The notes beneath the pieces are model-generated. The model saw nothing but the letters and a program-made list of their open reading frames with translations, was not told the DNA's origin and did not search any database. Positions 35,501 to 46,518 of a stretch of 64,000 bases of DNA are shown in pieces (positions within the stretch are counted from its first letter, which is position 1; every line of letters starts with the position of its first letter). The stretch is from Carex sylvatica (lineage: Eukaryota > Streptophyta > Magnoliopsida > Poales > Cyperaceae). The DNA lies in NCBI GenBank assembly GCA_964058845.1, contig CAXKVR010000038.1, forward strand, positions 1 to 64,000, written 5' to 3'. Both the position numbers and the translations under genes were made by a program.

Positions 35501-38500
35501 CCAGAGGAATAGTTTGCATAGTTTTATAATAATTTTGGAATGAAAGGTGAATCCATGATGTGACCCATATCGTGCTGCACACTAATATTTATTTTGTTTA
35601 AACAAAACAAATCTTATTGATAGAATATAAAATTTGAAAGGATACAATAGAGAAGAAGATGAAGCCAATATGGGACCAGCTATGCTCTTCCATTGCAATA
35701 TCAAATCCCATGTATATAAACCTTATAAAAATAAAAAAAAGGAAAAAAAGGAACGGTAGGTTAGAATAATCCAAGTAGAGAAAAAGAAAATTAGGTACTT
35801 GCACACCTAATAAAAGAACACTATATCAGCTCAGTTCAAGCTGACACCACTATTTTCCCACTATTTTCTGGGCTCAGGAATAATTGTAAAATAAGGTTCA
35901 GTTGATGAAAATTTAAATTAAAGCATGGTGTTAGGGTGTGATGCCCAATTGAGAAAATTTGATAATTCAGTCCAAAAGCAAAGCCAAAATTCAGAACTTT
36001 GCATGATTAAGCCTTGTTTTACCAAAACCAATGACAAAACTGATGATAAATGGAGACCACATAAGTGGAACTCAGGATAAATCAATGCAGAATAAATTAC
36101 AATTACTGCACAACTGAATGAGTCTCAATTGGAAATAATATGGGAAAGCTGCACTTTGATAGGGTGCTAGCGTGGTAGGTGATGCACCTGGGACTGGTGC
36201 ATACCCATCAAAATTGATGTGCTTGCTAGAAAGAACTTACACAAATGTTTCTGCAAGAGACGAAATTAGGTGGAAAAAGGAGGAAGCAAACTGCTGAGAA
36301 TTTTCTGATAAATTTGAATAAGTGTAATGCTTCATCACCTACAACAAAACAAGAGCAAAACAGTTTGGTAAATAATCTAAATCTTTTGTTATAAAATAGC
36401 AGCTACCTTTTGCCATAATGCAGGGACTACTCTGTGAGAGAAAGGTATAAAGTGACACTAAAAATAAATAACACCTAGAAATATGTACTTACAATACCAG
36501 TGAACAAAATCGAGACAATTCCAGACAAGCCAAGTCCTTCAGCTAACATGTACCTTTAATAAGCAAGAATAAATCATGAGTTAAGTGTAAGAAAATTAAA
36601 ATTTAGAACATAAACGAAAAATGTGTTGAAAAATCATCTCATACAAAAAATGCTCGTTCCACATAAAGTTTGGAAAAAAACCAGTCCTCTTCAATAGACA
36701 AATAACGGACACCTAGAATAATTGTTTCTGCACTTGCCAAGATGGAGATTATTTCTGCTCTTTTCAAGTTAAGAGTCTCTCTCTCCTCAGTCAAATCTAA
36801 AGAGAGAACGACTTTATTCACAGTCCTGATCACTCTGCTTTCAAGTTAGACTAGACAATACACAAAAATATACATAAGACCATCACGCTAGCATCTGACC
36901 TAATTTTCAGATTACTATGCTTAACAAAAGGCCAATTTATTTAAAGATGAATACGCTTTCTGGAATAGCAGGATATAAGAAGTATTAAAAGAAACATTTA
37001 AGAATAATTCAGTAACTTACGAGAAGTAAGGGAAGAGAACAAATAGACAGCTTTCCAAATTATGAAGACTATGGAAAGAATAAAAATAAATTAGTAATAC
37101 TCATAAATTGTATCAATTATTGAAAAAAAAAATAATAATAAGATGGAAAAGTTTCTCAGCACTTACTTCTCAATATCTAACCCAGCATACTTGAAAAGGT
37201 ATCTCTCAGTTAAGGGATCTCAACAGTAAATTGAAATTAAAATGAAATGCATGAGAAACATGATAAGCAAAAGTTCTTCTGAAAGGATATCAAAGCAGAG
37301 ATAAATCCAACCCCGACACCTGCAGAGAAAATTAAAACATTATTAATGGACAATATAAATGAAGGAAAACATCTTTTGGAGACAGGGTTGGGCTGTGGTA
37401 GAGAGTGATTTATAGGTAACACAAAAAAGCTAGAAAGGTACCGGCATGACCATTTTAAAAGGTGATGCTACGACGAGATACCGGCCAGTAAGAAATACTT
37501 GATGTAAACCCTTAACTAAAAAATGAATAGGGAAGAAAGAGTGTATATTATTCAGAATATGCCAACCTGCAGACAATGACCCCACAAAAGTTTCAAGAAA
37601 TTGCACAATAATTAAAAAGAAGTTCTGCCCAGATGAGGAATTGCTTCTGACTGAAGACATCGTCCTGAAATAAGAAAACGGGATAAGTCTAGAATTATGA
37701 TCACTTTAAAATTATATCAAATTCCAGCTTTTATTTTGTTTTATTTTGCTTTTCTTTCTACAAACATTTCATGACTCAACTGTATTGAGTCTCTCTTTTA
37801 TTTTTATTTTTTTAAGGTTTTTTCAATTGTAAAACCTGAAACATTTTAATAAGGGGCATGACCCCTATCTCTTTCCTGAAAAAAACTAAAATTATATCAA
37901 AGAAGTACGAACCTATTCAACAGTCTACTTCTAATGACTAAAAAATCAGTACCAGCTTTGGGAATGTATAGATAGCACAAAGCTTTTGGATAGCTGTCCC
38001 AACTCAAGACATTACAGGACAGGAGTCCTTTATTTAAATTTTCACCCAAATTCATAATTCATGTCCGCTATAATGTTTGTTTGCTTGGATTAATTTTTTG
38101 ACATGCCTTCCGTGTGTGTGTGTGTGTGTGTTTCTCTAACTTTTTCCTTTCTGAATGGGGTGGGGTTAAGTTTGACACAAATGATAAAGTGCATTCAATC
38201 CAAGCCTAACCAGCCAGCTATGTTACAGTCAAGAAAAAAAATACCTGTATAAAGAAATGGCCATCTGCAATTTTGCACAGAGAAGGAAAAAAAATGAGAG
38301 GAACACTGTGAGCATCCAGTAATAGTATGAAAAACAGAGAGATAGAGAAAATAACAAAAATAAAATAAAATAACACGTACAGCATCATTTAAGACAGATT
38401 CACCAAAAACTAGGGCATATAAGTTCACATCTGTACCAAGTTCCTGCATTGAACATTCAGAAATATTAAAAAGTGAGCTCCACATTGAAATTGTCAGGTC

Positions 38501-41500
38501 AGTTTGAATACCCACACTGTTATGTCAGAAACTTTGGGTCAACCATATCTGATATTAGGAACTTAAACAAAATGATCTAATGCGACTGGAAGAATTACCA
38601 GGCTACAATGTAAAATAAAAGCTCATAATAAGGCAGGAAAGCATACTAACTTGGAAGATCGACAAGACAGTAACAGGGTCAGTAGCAGATATAAGAGCTC
38701 CAAACATTAGGCATTCCACAAACGGTAGCTTATACATTAGAAATGTTAATCCACCTAGGTAACTGCAAATAACAATAACCATAGCAAAACCATGAAAGAA
38801 CAAAAACATTGTTCATTACATTTTTATGCTTTAATATAAAACTGTCATGCTTTCTTTCAAGGCACAACCATTGAATGTCAATATAAAACAATTTTTTTAT
38901 ATCAGATGTGATCATGCATCACTCAAGACTTGGCAGAATGCGTGCCGGTTTGGTACTGTTTGGAGTACGCTGTTCAAGGCTTGTTTAGTGTTTACAAGAT
39001 CTTATGCATGAAAAAATACATTAAATTTTCACAAAAAGTTATCAACAGTAATTCCTTAACAGTCATACACAAATACCAAGAAAAAAAAATAGTATATTCA
39101 AGGGCGTGATGGCAGAAGCAATGATACATGAGCCTAATTGACTTCTCATGAAACTAGTGGGATTATAAAGCCTCAACAAAAGAAGAAAAGAAATTCCAGC
39201 ACAATAGAAAGGCTGAAATGATACTTACACAAGAATCCCTGTAACAATGGCTGCAACAAAAGTACCCAAAATAGCAAAAGTGACGATAGCACCAAAATTC
39301 GAGAAGAATGGTTTCTACAAGATGAAGAACAAAATTGTTATGTTATGTTATGTTAGAAAGATAACAAATACAAGACATTTTCATATCTACCACTGCAAAA
39401 CAAAAAATATCATGAACATGCCCTAAAAGGACCAATCCCATGCACACCTTCTAAAGCATAAAACCGAAATTATCCATAAGACCCATATCCTAATCTCTGT
39501 AAAAAGGACAAAAGGTACAATGCTCCTCTCTTACCCTCATGTTTATGTAAGGGAGTAAGAGGAAAAGAGGTGACTTACACATATTTTGACATAAACAGGG
39601 TAGAGCAAATAGGATACCAAAGGATGTTTTTCTAAGCTTTGTAGGGGGTGTGCTTGATATTGAAAACTTTTTAAACTATATAGAGTCCGGCTAGCATGAC
39701 ATCGGTATCATATGACACCAACTCCAAAACTTATTGGATAGACTTCAAACGATGAATCCAAACCGTTCAAACCGATTTACTGTATGAGTGATGCGTTTAC
39801 AATTGCATGCAAAAATTATATTTTTTCGAGTTATTTTAGTACCAAGTCAAGCAGTCAAAAAAGTTGAAAAAATGAATGCATTAAATTTAACTTAAAAACT
39901 CCCACATTTGACCGCTTGACTTGATACTAAAAAAATTCGAAAAATTATAAATTTTGCATGTAAACACACAACTAATGAAGTAGATTGGTTTGAACGATTT
40001 GGATTCGTTTTTTGAAGTCAATTAGATAGGTTTTGGAGTTGGTGGTATATAGACTGAAATAACACTGATGTCATACTAGCCAAGCTCACCTATATATGAT
40101 ATTTCTTGTTTTACAGGTACATATATGATATTAAAACATTTTGTAGGTTTGTACAGAAAATTGTCCCTAACAACAAAGACTACACAATTTAAGAGCAGTA
40201 GTTTTATAGTACTTACTGGAGATAAGCTGAATCCAGATTGGGTAAGCTAAGAGTTAAGGATAAAAAACATAAAAATTGAAGGAATTATATTACTTGAATC
40301 GATTAAAACTTGAAAAGTATGAATGTTAGAAAAGGATATAATATAATCGGAGGTAACAAGAAAAGGAAGAAGAACTCTTCATGGAAGTTGAACCATGTCC
40401 TGATAAAATCAACCAGTTAAGAGTTAAAGTAGCTAATGGTGTTGCAAAACCAAGTGCCACCATCATAGCAGCTAGAAAAGTTACCAGTACAGTATATGAG
40501 AAAAATGCCCTATGCTTTTAAAAATGGTAGAGACAGCCAACTCTTTATTGTGAAAAATAAACAAGAAATAATCCTTCCGGTCTATGTTATGCTTGTAGCA
40601 TGCTTTTCTTTAAAGAAAAAAACATGTGGACCATCTTGTTTATGTTACTAATTACTACAGATACATTAATAGAATTATACAGTCAACTGGTTAGCATGGT
40701 ACTCCTGACAGTCACAGTTTATATTCAACTTCACAACAAATTTGATCATCTTATCTTGTGCTGTACCCCCTTACAGTTTACTGCAGAAATACTGAACAGT
40801 ACATCCCCTTCCAAAAAAAAAACAAAGTATAATGCATCAATACCTGATGTTTGCTTCAGTATTTGAAATATTCGCAAGACCACCAACAAGAAGACCTAAA
40901 ACAATATGAAACAAATGCTCTGATTATTAACAAGCCCGTTCTGTCAGTCTTAATCTGCTTGCTTCCTATCATATGTTTTTTTTTTCTGAAAGAAAGCCTC
41001 TAATAAGCCCCTGAAAGGTTTAACCTTGACCAAAACATCTAATAGGCAATTGACTATTAGCTTAATGTTAGAGTACTAGAAGACAACCCGGAATGCACAA
41101 ATTGAAATCCCTATTGACGCAATATACATGTGGCTATACCCTCCTCCTCCATTTCATCAGTAACTAGTACTGGCTCATGGGAAAACCAGCCAGAGAACGA
41201 GAATAAGCAGTAAAGTGGCTCTGTACTGGTCCTAATCAAGGTGCTAAATATAAAGTTGAAAACGAAGAGATGATTTATAGGTAATCCCTACTAAAAAGGT
41301 AATCCAAAGGAAGCACTACTAAATAAATCAACAAGCATCGAGAGGGAGAGGGAGACTGACCAATGAGGAGAGAGGCACTGGCTTCAGGGAGGTAATAAAA
41401 TCTACGGCGACGTAACACGTGTCCCAAGACGAAGGAGAGCACGAGCATGGATATCTGTAAGAGAATGCCCACCCCCGCCGCTTGTTGCTCCTTTCCCGGC

Positions 41501-41544
41501 GGAGCATTCGAGGCCGGCGGCACAAGCGCCGCCGTCGAGTTCAT
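32561..41544 (-). CDS. NHX6-like: Endosomal NHX5/NHX6-type Na+(K+)/H+ antiporter, 22 exons, 526 aa
   Basis: Exons in transcript order: 41544-41361, 40895-40844, 40399-40340, 40241-40217, 39314-39229, 38762-38651, 38443-38381, 38264-38245, 37664-37567, 37319-37291, 37198-37167, 37068-37021, 36553-36493, 36338-36241, 35721-35646, 35220-35201, 35101-35004, 34400-34291, 34174-34094, 33551-33451, 33352-33270, 32604-32561. The joined frame is open (1581 nt). Key blocks: [11 protein letters not shown] and [16 protein letters not shown] near the N-terminus; the amiloride-type motif [11 protein letters not shown] (89-99); [13 protein letters not shown] (D164); FGESVLNDA (E188, N192-D193); [74 protein letters not shown]. 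These place it in the intracellular (Golgi/TGN/prevacuolar) class, which exchanges K+/Na+ for H+ and sets endosomal pH. Introns 3 and 10 are AT-AC. In-frame ATGs upstream (to 41748) exist, but the chosen start fits family length. Confidence 0.96.
32833..32952 (-). mobile_element. Short LINE/SINE-tail insertion in NHX intron 21
   Basis: A 120-bp insert is flanked by a 17-bp duplication with one mismatch (TATAAGCAAAGCCACAT at 32816-32832; TATAAACAAAGCCACAT at 32953-32969). Read on the minus strand it ends GATGGGCCAGCC, TTTTTATC and an A-rich tail, the same hairpin-plus-tail layout as the LINE end at 29521-29552. Confidence 0.7.
33425..33449. repeat. (AG)n microsatellite abutting a 5' splice site
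   Basis: A dinucleotide run that, on the minus strand, reads as (TC)n and forms the start of NHX intron 20. Exon 20 ends AAGAC and the intron begins GTCTCTCTCT. Confidence 0.9.
37199..37290 (-). other. U12-type AT-AC intron (NHX intron 10)
   Basis: On the minus strand the 92-nt intron begins ATATCCTTTC (U12 donor consensus) and ends GAGATAC, with a TCCCTTAAC branch-site match ~10 nt before the end. Splicing here joins GFISAL to [10 protein letters not shown] in phase 0, exactly as the NHX5/6 family requires. No GT-AG alternative restores the protein. Confidence 0.93.
37722..37886 (+). mobile_element. Short LINE-tail/SINE-like insertion in NHX intron 8
   Basis: A 165-bp insert is bounded by a perfect 15-bp duplication TAAAATTATATCAAA (37707-37721; 37887-37901). 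It ends with an AGGGGCATGACCCCT hairpin, ATCTCTTTCCTG and an A-run. It has no coding content and is either an extreme 5' truncation of a LINE or a SINE sharing a LINE tail. Confidence 0.85.
38112..38131. repeat. (GT)n microsatellite in NHX intron 8
   Basis: Ten GT units; intronic and away from splice sites. Confidence 0.9.
39688..40083. repeat. Foldback repeat family B, large copy in NHX intron 4
   Basis: Both ends carry inverted copies of GGCTAGNATGACATC, and the arms stay complementary inwards (CCAACTCCAAAAC..., GATNCAAACCGTTC..., GCATGCAAAAATTATA, CAAGTCAAGC). The core is A-rich. No target duplication was recognised. It is related to 27391-27625, and shares the AAACCGTTCAA motif with 42938-43318. 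Confidence 0.7.
40242..40339 (-). other. U12-type AT-AC intron (NHX intron 3)
   Basis: On the minus strand the 98-nt intron starts ATATCCTTTT and ends CTTAC, with a perfect-looking U12 branch site ATCCTTAAC ~12 nt upstream of the end. It interrupts the phenylalanine codon 99 (TT/C) and restores [15 protein letters not shown], the amiloride-binding signature of the family. Confidence 0.95.
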
Positions 41545-41760
41545 CTCCGGCGATTTAGGTTTCGCGTTCCCTTGTTTCCTTGTGTTACTTTCGAGTTTGA
41601 AGGGTTTGGTTTGGTTTGGTTTGGTTTGGCCGTCTCTTCTTTCCTCTTTTACTTCCAGAGGGTTGAACACAACTCTATTGACTTTAATTTTCTTTAATTT
41701 TCTATTGCCTACGGGAGATGCTGTAGAAACAAGTGTAGAGTGAGTCAATACTCAACAGCG
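41545..41760 (-). promoter_or_regulatory. NHX 5' leader with (GGTTT)n tract
   Basis: GC-richer leader upstream of the start codon. A GGTTT pentamer repeat lies at ~41601-41629. The main frame stays open upstream to an ATG at 41748, so an N-terminally extended product (about 68 extra residues) is formally possible but unlike the family. Confidence 0.5.
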
Positions 41761-42937
41761 TATTCTTTTGGGAACCGGAGTGGACTGGGCTGGAGATTCA
41801 TTGCTTTGTCCCGGAATTTTGGGAACCGGAGTGGCCTGGACTGCATAAAATTTAATTGTAATTTTTTTTTATTATTCTTTCTAAAATTATTGATATTATG
41901 TAATTATTAATTATGTAATCTAATAAAATATTATTATTTATTATTTAAGAAATAGAATAATTATAATCATCCCCTCATTTATCTCCGCACTTCCATTAAA
42001 GAAAAATTATATTGTGGTCCCCACTAATTCCCTTTTCCAATTGTCACACTCGTCATGCACCTTCATAAGTATAAATACTAAAGAAATTGATACTTGTAAA
42101 AAAAAGATATCAATATTTTTTTCTTTCAAATGCTTCTTACATATGACACTGGCTGACATAGCATTTGAAAGCATTTGAAAGTATATTATCATGGATCTCA
42201 TTTGAAAGAAAAAATTGCATAGAAGACGTTCGTGGTTTTAGATTCGTAAAATTCCTCATAGATTGTCAGAAATGTGGACAATATTGAATGAAGAAAAAAT
42301 ATTCACCTCTAAAAAAGTGTATTATGGTCCCCATGTAGTTTGAGATTTAGTTGGAGAGATAATCATTTATGTAAAAATTATTCATCTTATAGATATAAAT
42401 ACTTCCGTACATGAAAATTAATATTTTAGAAGAAAAAAAATAAGTGTTGGAGCTTTTATAATCCCTAATGCAGTTATGAAAGTTAAGTGTAGGGATAAAT
42501 GGAGGGATAGAGATGCGGAGACAATTATCATGATCCAAAAAAATATAAATATTTTTATAATATAAAATAATAAAATGGTACAATTTAAAATAAAATAAGA
42601 AAATGTTTATTAACAAATAAAAAAATAAGATATTAATCATTTAAGTAATATTTTTTTACGCACCATGGAAAATGTCAAGAAGCATCTAAAATTCAATTTG
42701 ATACTAATAATTATCATAAAATAACTTAATTATGTTAAGAAGTAACTAAATTAACTGTCTTTGCATTAGCTGTGCTAAATGTAGAGGGAAAAAAAAGGAA
42801 CTCTGATTGAATTTCTTTTTTCCTATGCATACAATGCTATTGGAAGGAAAATGAGAACTTTTTTAAGATTTTAAATGAGATAAAAACCAAACTGCCGAAC
42901 AGCAATTCTGCAATTGGGACAAATATTCATATTTTTC
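41761..42937. other. AT-rich intergenic region with repeat fragments
   Basis: Holds two close copies of GGGAACCGGAGTGG (near 41770 and 41820) and a fragment of repeat family A at 42188-42285. A loose inverted repeat pairs TTATCTCCGCA (near 41980) with GATGCGGAGAC (near 42510). No gene seen. Confidence 0.45.
42188..42285. repeat. Repeat family A fragment, copy 3
   Basis: CATGGATCTCATTTGAAAG, GACGTTCGTGGTTTTAGATT and CGTAAAATTCCTCATAG align with 139-215 and 18407-18480. Only one arm is present and it is diverged. Confidence 0.6.
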
Positions 42938-43318
42938 ATGAGGAGGGATCGGATGACACCGTTTTTTGGTGATATCAAATGATATCGTGCATTTTCAAAG
43001 GTTTTAAAGTCCAAACAGTCGATCCAAACCGTTCAACATAATGGATATGTTCAAATGTACTTGCAGATCAAATTTTACATTTTTTAAATTTTTTTACTAT
43101 TTATTAAGTATTTAACAAAATCGCTATATTCAGACCGTTGAATTTTTGTACCCATCTTAATAAATAGTAAAAAAATTCAGAAAAATATAAAATTTGATCT
43201 GCAAGCACATTTTAACATATCCATCAAGTTGAACGGTTTGGATCGACTGTTTGGACTTTGAAAATGCACAGTGTCATCCAATATCACCAAAAAACAGTGT
43301 CATTCGATCCCTCCTCAT
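42938..43318. repeat. Foldback element, ~380 bp, near-perfect ends
   Basis: Starts ATGAGGAGGGATCGGATGAC and ends with its complement with one change (GTCATTCGATCCCTCCTCAT). The arms stay paired inwards through GTTTTTTGGTGATAT, GATCCAAACCGTTCAAC and CAAATTTTACATTTTT to a short AT core, so the whole unit can fold into one hairpin. Inner arms match 2380-2510 inside the first MULE and 53636-53710. Non-coding. Confidence 0.8.
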
Positions 43319-45000
43319 TTTTCATTTTTGCTACGGAATCTTAAGCAACCGTACTAGTCCTTAATTGTCCACACTTAATTGTGCCCATGCATTGTAATAG
43401 AAATATTATAAGATTAAATAAAATATGAATAGACTTTTTTATTTGACATTCACATAAAATTAAAAGAAATGAAAATAAAAAACAAATTGAAAAAATAGAA
43501 ATCCAAATAATAAATAAAAATAAAAGAAACAACAACAAATGAAAAAAAAACATATCAAATATAACATGATTTTTTTGAAATATCATTGCGATTTAAGATT
43601 TAACTTTCTCCACAAGCGAGATAGGTCATTAAACAATTTAGAGGAGATTATATGTAAATAAACAAATTTGAAAAATATATAATTAAATGATTCAAATAAG
43701 AATTTTCTCTACACATATATTCTTCATGAAAATTATTTTAACAATAGAAATTTCTCTACATATCATTTATGTACATAAAAGTTCTAGATATTATTCATTT
43801 TATCTTCAGATCAGAAAAATTTATTGCTTTTGTCAGCACAAGATCTGATATTAATCTATTCACAAAAATACAATAGCCCTAAACAAAATACGGAAAAATA
43901 TGATTATTTTCATTTTCATTGTCAAAACTATAGAGGAAGAGGAGAAATGAAGGAACCAAATTATCTGTCCATCGGTGGACAGAATTTTCCTGCCATCTAT
44001 GAAAACTAACCAATCATATGATCTGACACATTTTGAACCTCTCAATGATGATTTTCACAATAATTAAATACTTGGTCCGTCATTAATATTTCTAAGCATA
44101 GAAAAATTGACTCACGTGATTAACAAAAATAGAAAAAAAAACCCAATTTGTCTTCATGAAATCTCCATTTTTATATTATAATACCACAAGTAAAATAATT
44201 TATAACAAATTACCATAAGATTTTTTTTTTGAAAAAAAAAGTAAGTTATATATAAAAGAGTTCCAATTCAATAAATTTTATGCGCAATTTGAGTTATATA
44301 TTTTCAAATATAAATGAAAAAAATAAACTTTGAACATTTTATAGCACAAAAATTTTGTCAGAGAATTTTGAATTTTAAAAATTATTATTAAATAATATAT
44401 GAAAATTGATTGAGTACGTTAGATTTTCAAAGGTGTAGAAGGCTTTGAATTAGTGGTTTGAATTAAAACTTTTGAACCAAATTAGTAGTTCAGATTCAAA
44501 CTTTGAAGCCGAATTAGTGGTTATGACTTAAACTTTAGTCCCAAACTACTAACTCAATTCCAAAATTTAAATCCGAGTTACCCACTTAGTGCCTGCTAAG
44601 CCATAAAAAAATTCGCGTACTGAATCTATATTCTTATATTATAATAATTTCTAAAAATAAAAAAAATCTTTATAATGCTACTACATTTTGTAGCAAAATT
44701 TATTTTTTGTTTATATTTGAAATTTTTTAACACATTTTGTAAATTTGTTATATTGAAACTCTCCTCTAGATAAGTTCACATAAAAAATACCTTGTGATAT
44801 TCTTATTATTAATTTTTTATATTAATTTATATTAATTATAATGATTATTCTCTAGATAAATTGTGGTATTATTAATTATTTCATAAAAGACATTGGATTG
44901 TATTTTTCTATCTTTGTTCCTTATGTGAGTTAATTTTTTGGCATTTAAAAAATTTTCTTTATAAGTTAGTCTACACATATTAATGACAATTGATTATTGT
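43319..45000. other. Very AT-rich intergenic region
   Basis: Mostly A/T homopolymer-rich sequence; small open frames are products of composition. A degenerate internal repeat of GAATTAGTGGTT / AATTAGTAGTTCAGA lies near 44445-44525. No gene or element boundary seen. Confidence 0.45.
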
Positions 45001-45085
45001 AAAAATATTTGGCCATTTTTATTAATACCCTAAAAAAACATAATTTTAAGAATACCTCCGAATTTAGTTTTTTTTTTATAAATGC

Positions 45086-45255
45086 CCTGACCGCTGGGCC
45101 CACGGGCGGCCCAGAAAACAAGCAGACCGCCCCACTAAGAGGCGGGTCACTACAATACCAAATCGCCCCTCTCAGGGGCGGGTCACTACACAACCAGACT
45201 GCCCCTCTCAAGGGGGGGGGGGGGTCACTACAACAACCAGACCACCCCCCACATG
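45086..45255. repeat. GC-rich palindrome cluster, left arm of second MULE
   Basis: Repeated units of the form GACCGCCC(C)...GGGGCGGGTCACTACA occur four times with ~50-bp spacing, including a G13 tract near 45212. It is the counterpart of 1439-1536, but here expanded in tandem. Confidence 0.75.
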
Positions 45256-45335
45256 GGCGATCCATTATGCAGAGCTATAAATTCCATTTTTTCCTCTGTC
45301 CTGCCACTTCAAAACCATTATATCACATCCCATAG

Positions 45336-45928
45336 ATGCGATTTAGGCGATTATTACAGGTAATTTTTATTTTTTTAATTTAAATATTAGTTTATATAAT
45401 TAATCATTAATGACTGTACCTTTATTATATAATACTGTAGCAATTCCTGTACATTCACTGTAGCAATTCATGTATATTCACTGTACATTTACTATAGCAA
45501 TTCCTGTACATTTACTGTAGCAATTCATGTACATTAACTGTAGCAACAAGTTTTTTTTTATTAGTCATTTATTATTGTACCCGTTATAATTACTGTACAA
45601 TTACTGTATTGCTTATAAAATTATTTTTTAAATGTAGTTTGTTAAGAAAAAGATGTTAGTTGCACTGTATGTGGGCGGCAAGCTACAAAAGGGTGTAGAT
45701 GGTGTGTATTACACGAAAGATGCCGTATTTGGCTTCTAGGTTAATGAAAATACCACATTCCAAAAACTCAAGCAGCTAATATACGAAAAGACTGCTGTAA
45801 ACCTCAACATGTATGAAATAGAATTGGCTACACGGATTGACAACTCACAAAGGGGTGGGGCGGGGGGTAGACCTTACTTTGTGAGGTTTTCAATAACAGA
45901 TGTGAATTTGTGGAGAGTTGTGTACACT
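45336..45928 (+). pseudogene. 5' fragment of MULE transposase gene (PB1-like N-terminal region)
   Basis: Likely exons 45336-45359 (ATG, eight codons, donor CAG/GTAATT) and 45638-45928 (acceptor AATGTAG). The fragment encodes KKKMLVALYVGGKLQKGV, then TTFQKLKQLIYEKTAVN, YEIELATRIDN and FSITDVNLWRVVYT, a ubiquitin-fold/PB1-like N-terminus common in plant MULE transposases. A TAG at 45737-45739 breaks the frame. The last coding block, NVNLWRVVYT, recurs at 58500-58532 at the start of the other transposase copy, which proves they are the same gene family. No catalytic domain is present in this copy. Confidence 0.8.
45430..45550. repeat. Tandem repeat of TGTACATT-ACTGTAGCAATTC units
   Basis: Five or so copies of a ~19-38-bp unit combining ACTGTAGCAATTC and NTGTACATTNACTGT. 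It lies in the first intron of the transposase fragment. Confidence 0.8.
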
Positions 45929-46205
45929 AATTCTTGGGACGGTGCCGCTGTTGGCTTCTTTTGTTGATATATTGGGACGGTTGCAAGGCGAGGCTTCCGA
46001 TACTTGAAACCGGCCGTTTTTACTATCCTTCCTCTGTGCTTGCTCTAATCGGGTAAGTTTTAGCACCTTGCCTTTTTCTGTGATGGTGCTGTGAAAGATT
46101 GAATTTTTGTGGTTTGCTTGGATTGTTGATTTTCCCGGCAAGCCAATGCGCGTGACTGTGTTGTCGTGCTCTCTGACCTGTGCCTTGGCTGTGTTCTTTG
46201 CTCTG

Positions 46206-46400
46206 TTCTGGTTCTGTTTGCCTTGACCTGCTGCCTTGCTTTGTTTTGTTTGACTGGCTACTTTGCCCTCTGATTTGTTGCCTGTCTGTTGCGTGTAACT
46301 ATGCTGTTTCTGTTATGTTCTGGTTCTGTTTGCCTTGACTGTTGCCTTGCTTGTTTTGTTTGGCTGGGTGTTTTGCCCTCTGACCTGTTGCCTTGTTCTG
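46206..46400. repeat. Tandem duplication, ~110-bp unit
   Basis: Two copies of a unit with TCTGGTTCTGTTTGCCTTGAC, TGCCTTGCTTTGTTTTGTTTG and TTTTGCCCTCTGA. It lies between the transposase fragment and the LTR-like sequence; origin unknown. Confidence 0.75.
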
Positions 46401-46518
46401 TCCTGTTTTGCTGGTTTGTTGTTGTTGTTGGTTGGCCTGCATGCCTTGCTAGCTGATTGTATGGTGCTGGGTTGTTTTTACCAGTGCTTGAACTGACAGG
46501 GACCAATTCGCAAATAAT

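Noticed and set aside
41275..41748. Longer NHX first exon starting at an upstream in-frame ATG (41748)
   Set aside because: Would add ~68 basic, low-complexity residues not expected in NHX5/6; the ATG at 41544 gives the family length.
45009..45335. 108-codon plus-strand open frame across the MULE left arm
   Set aside because: Translates the tandem GC palindromes (repeated GGSLQ/APLRGG); a repeat artefact, not a gene.
46258..46506. 82-codon Gln/Asn-rich minus-strand open frame
   Set aside because: Translation of the 110-bp tandem duplication; low complexity and no start context.
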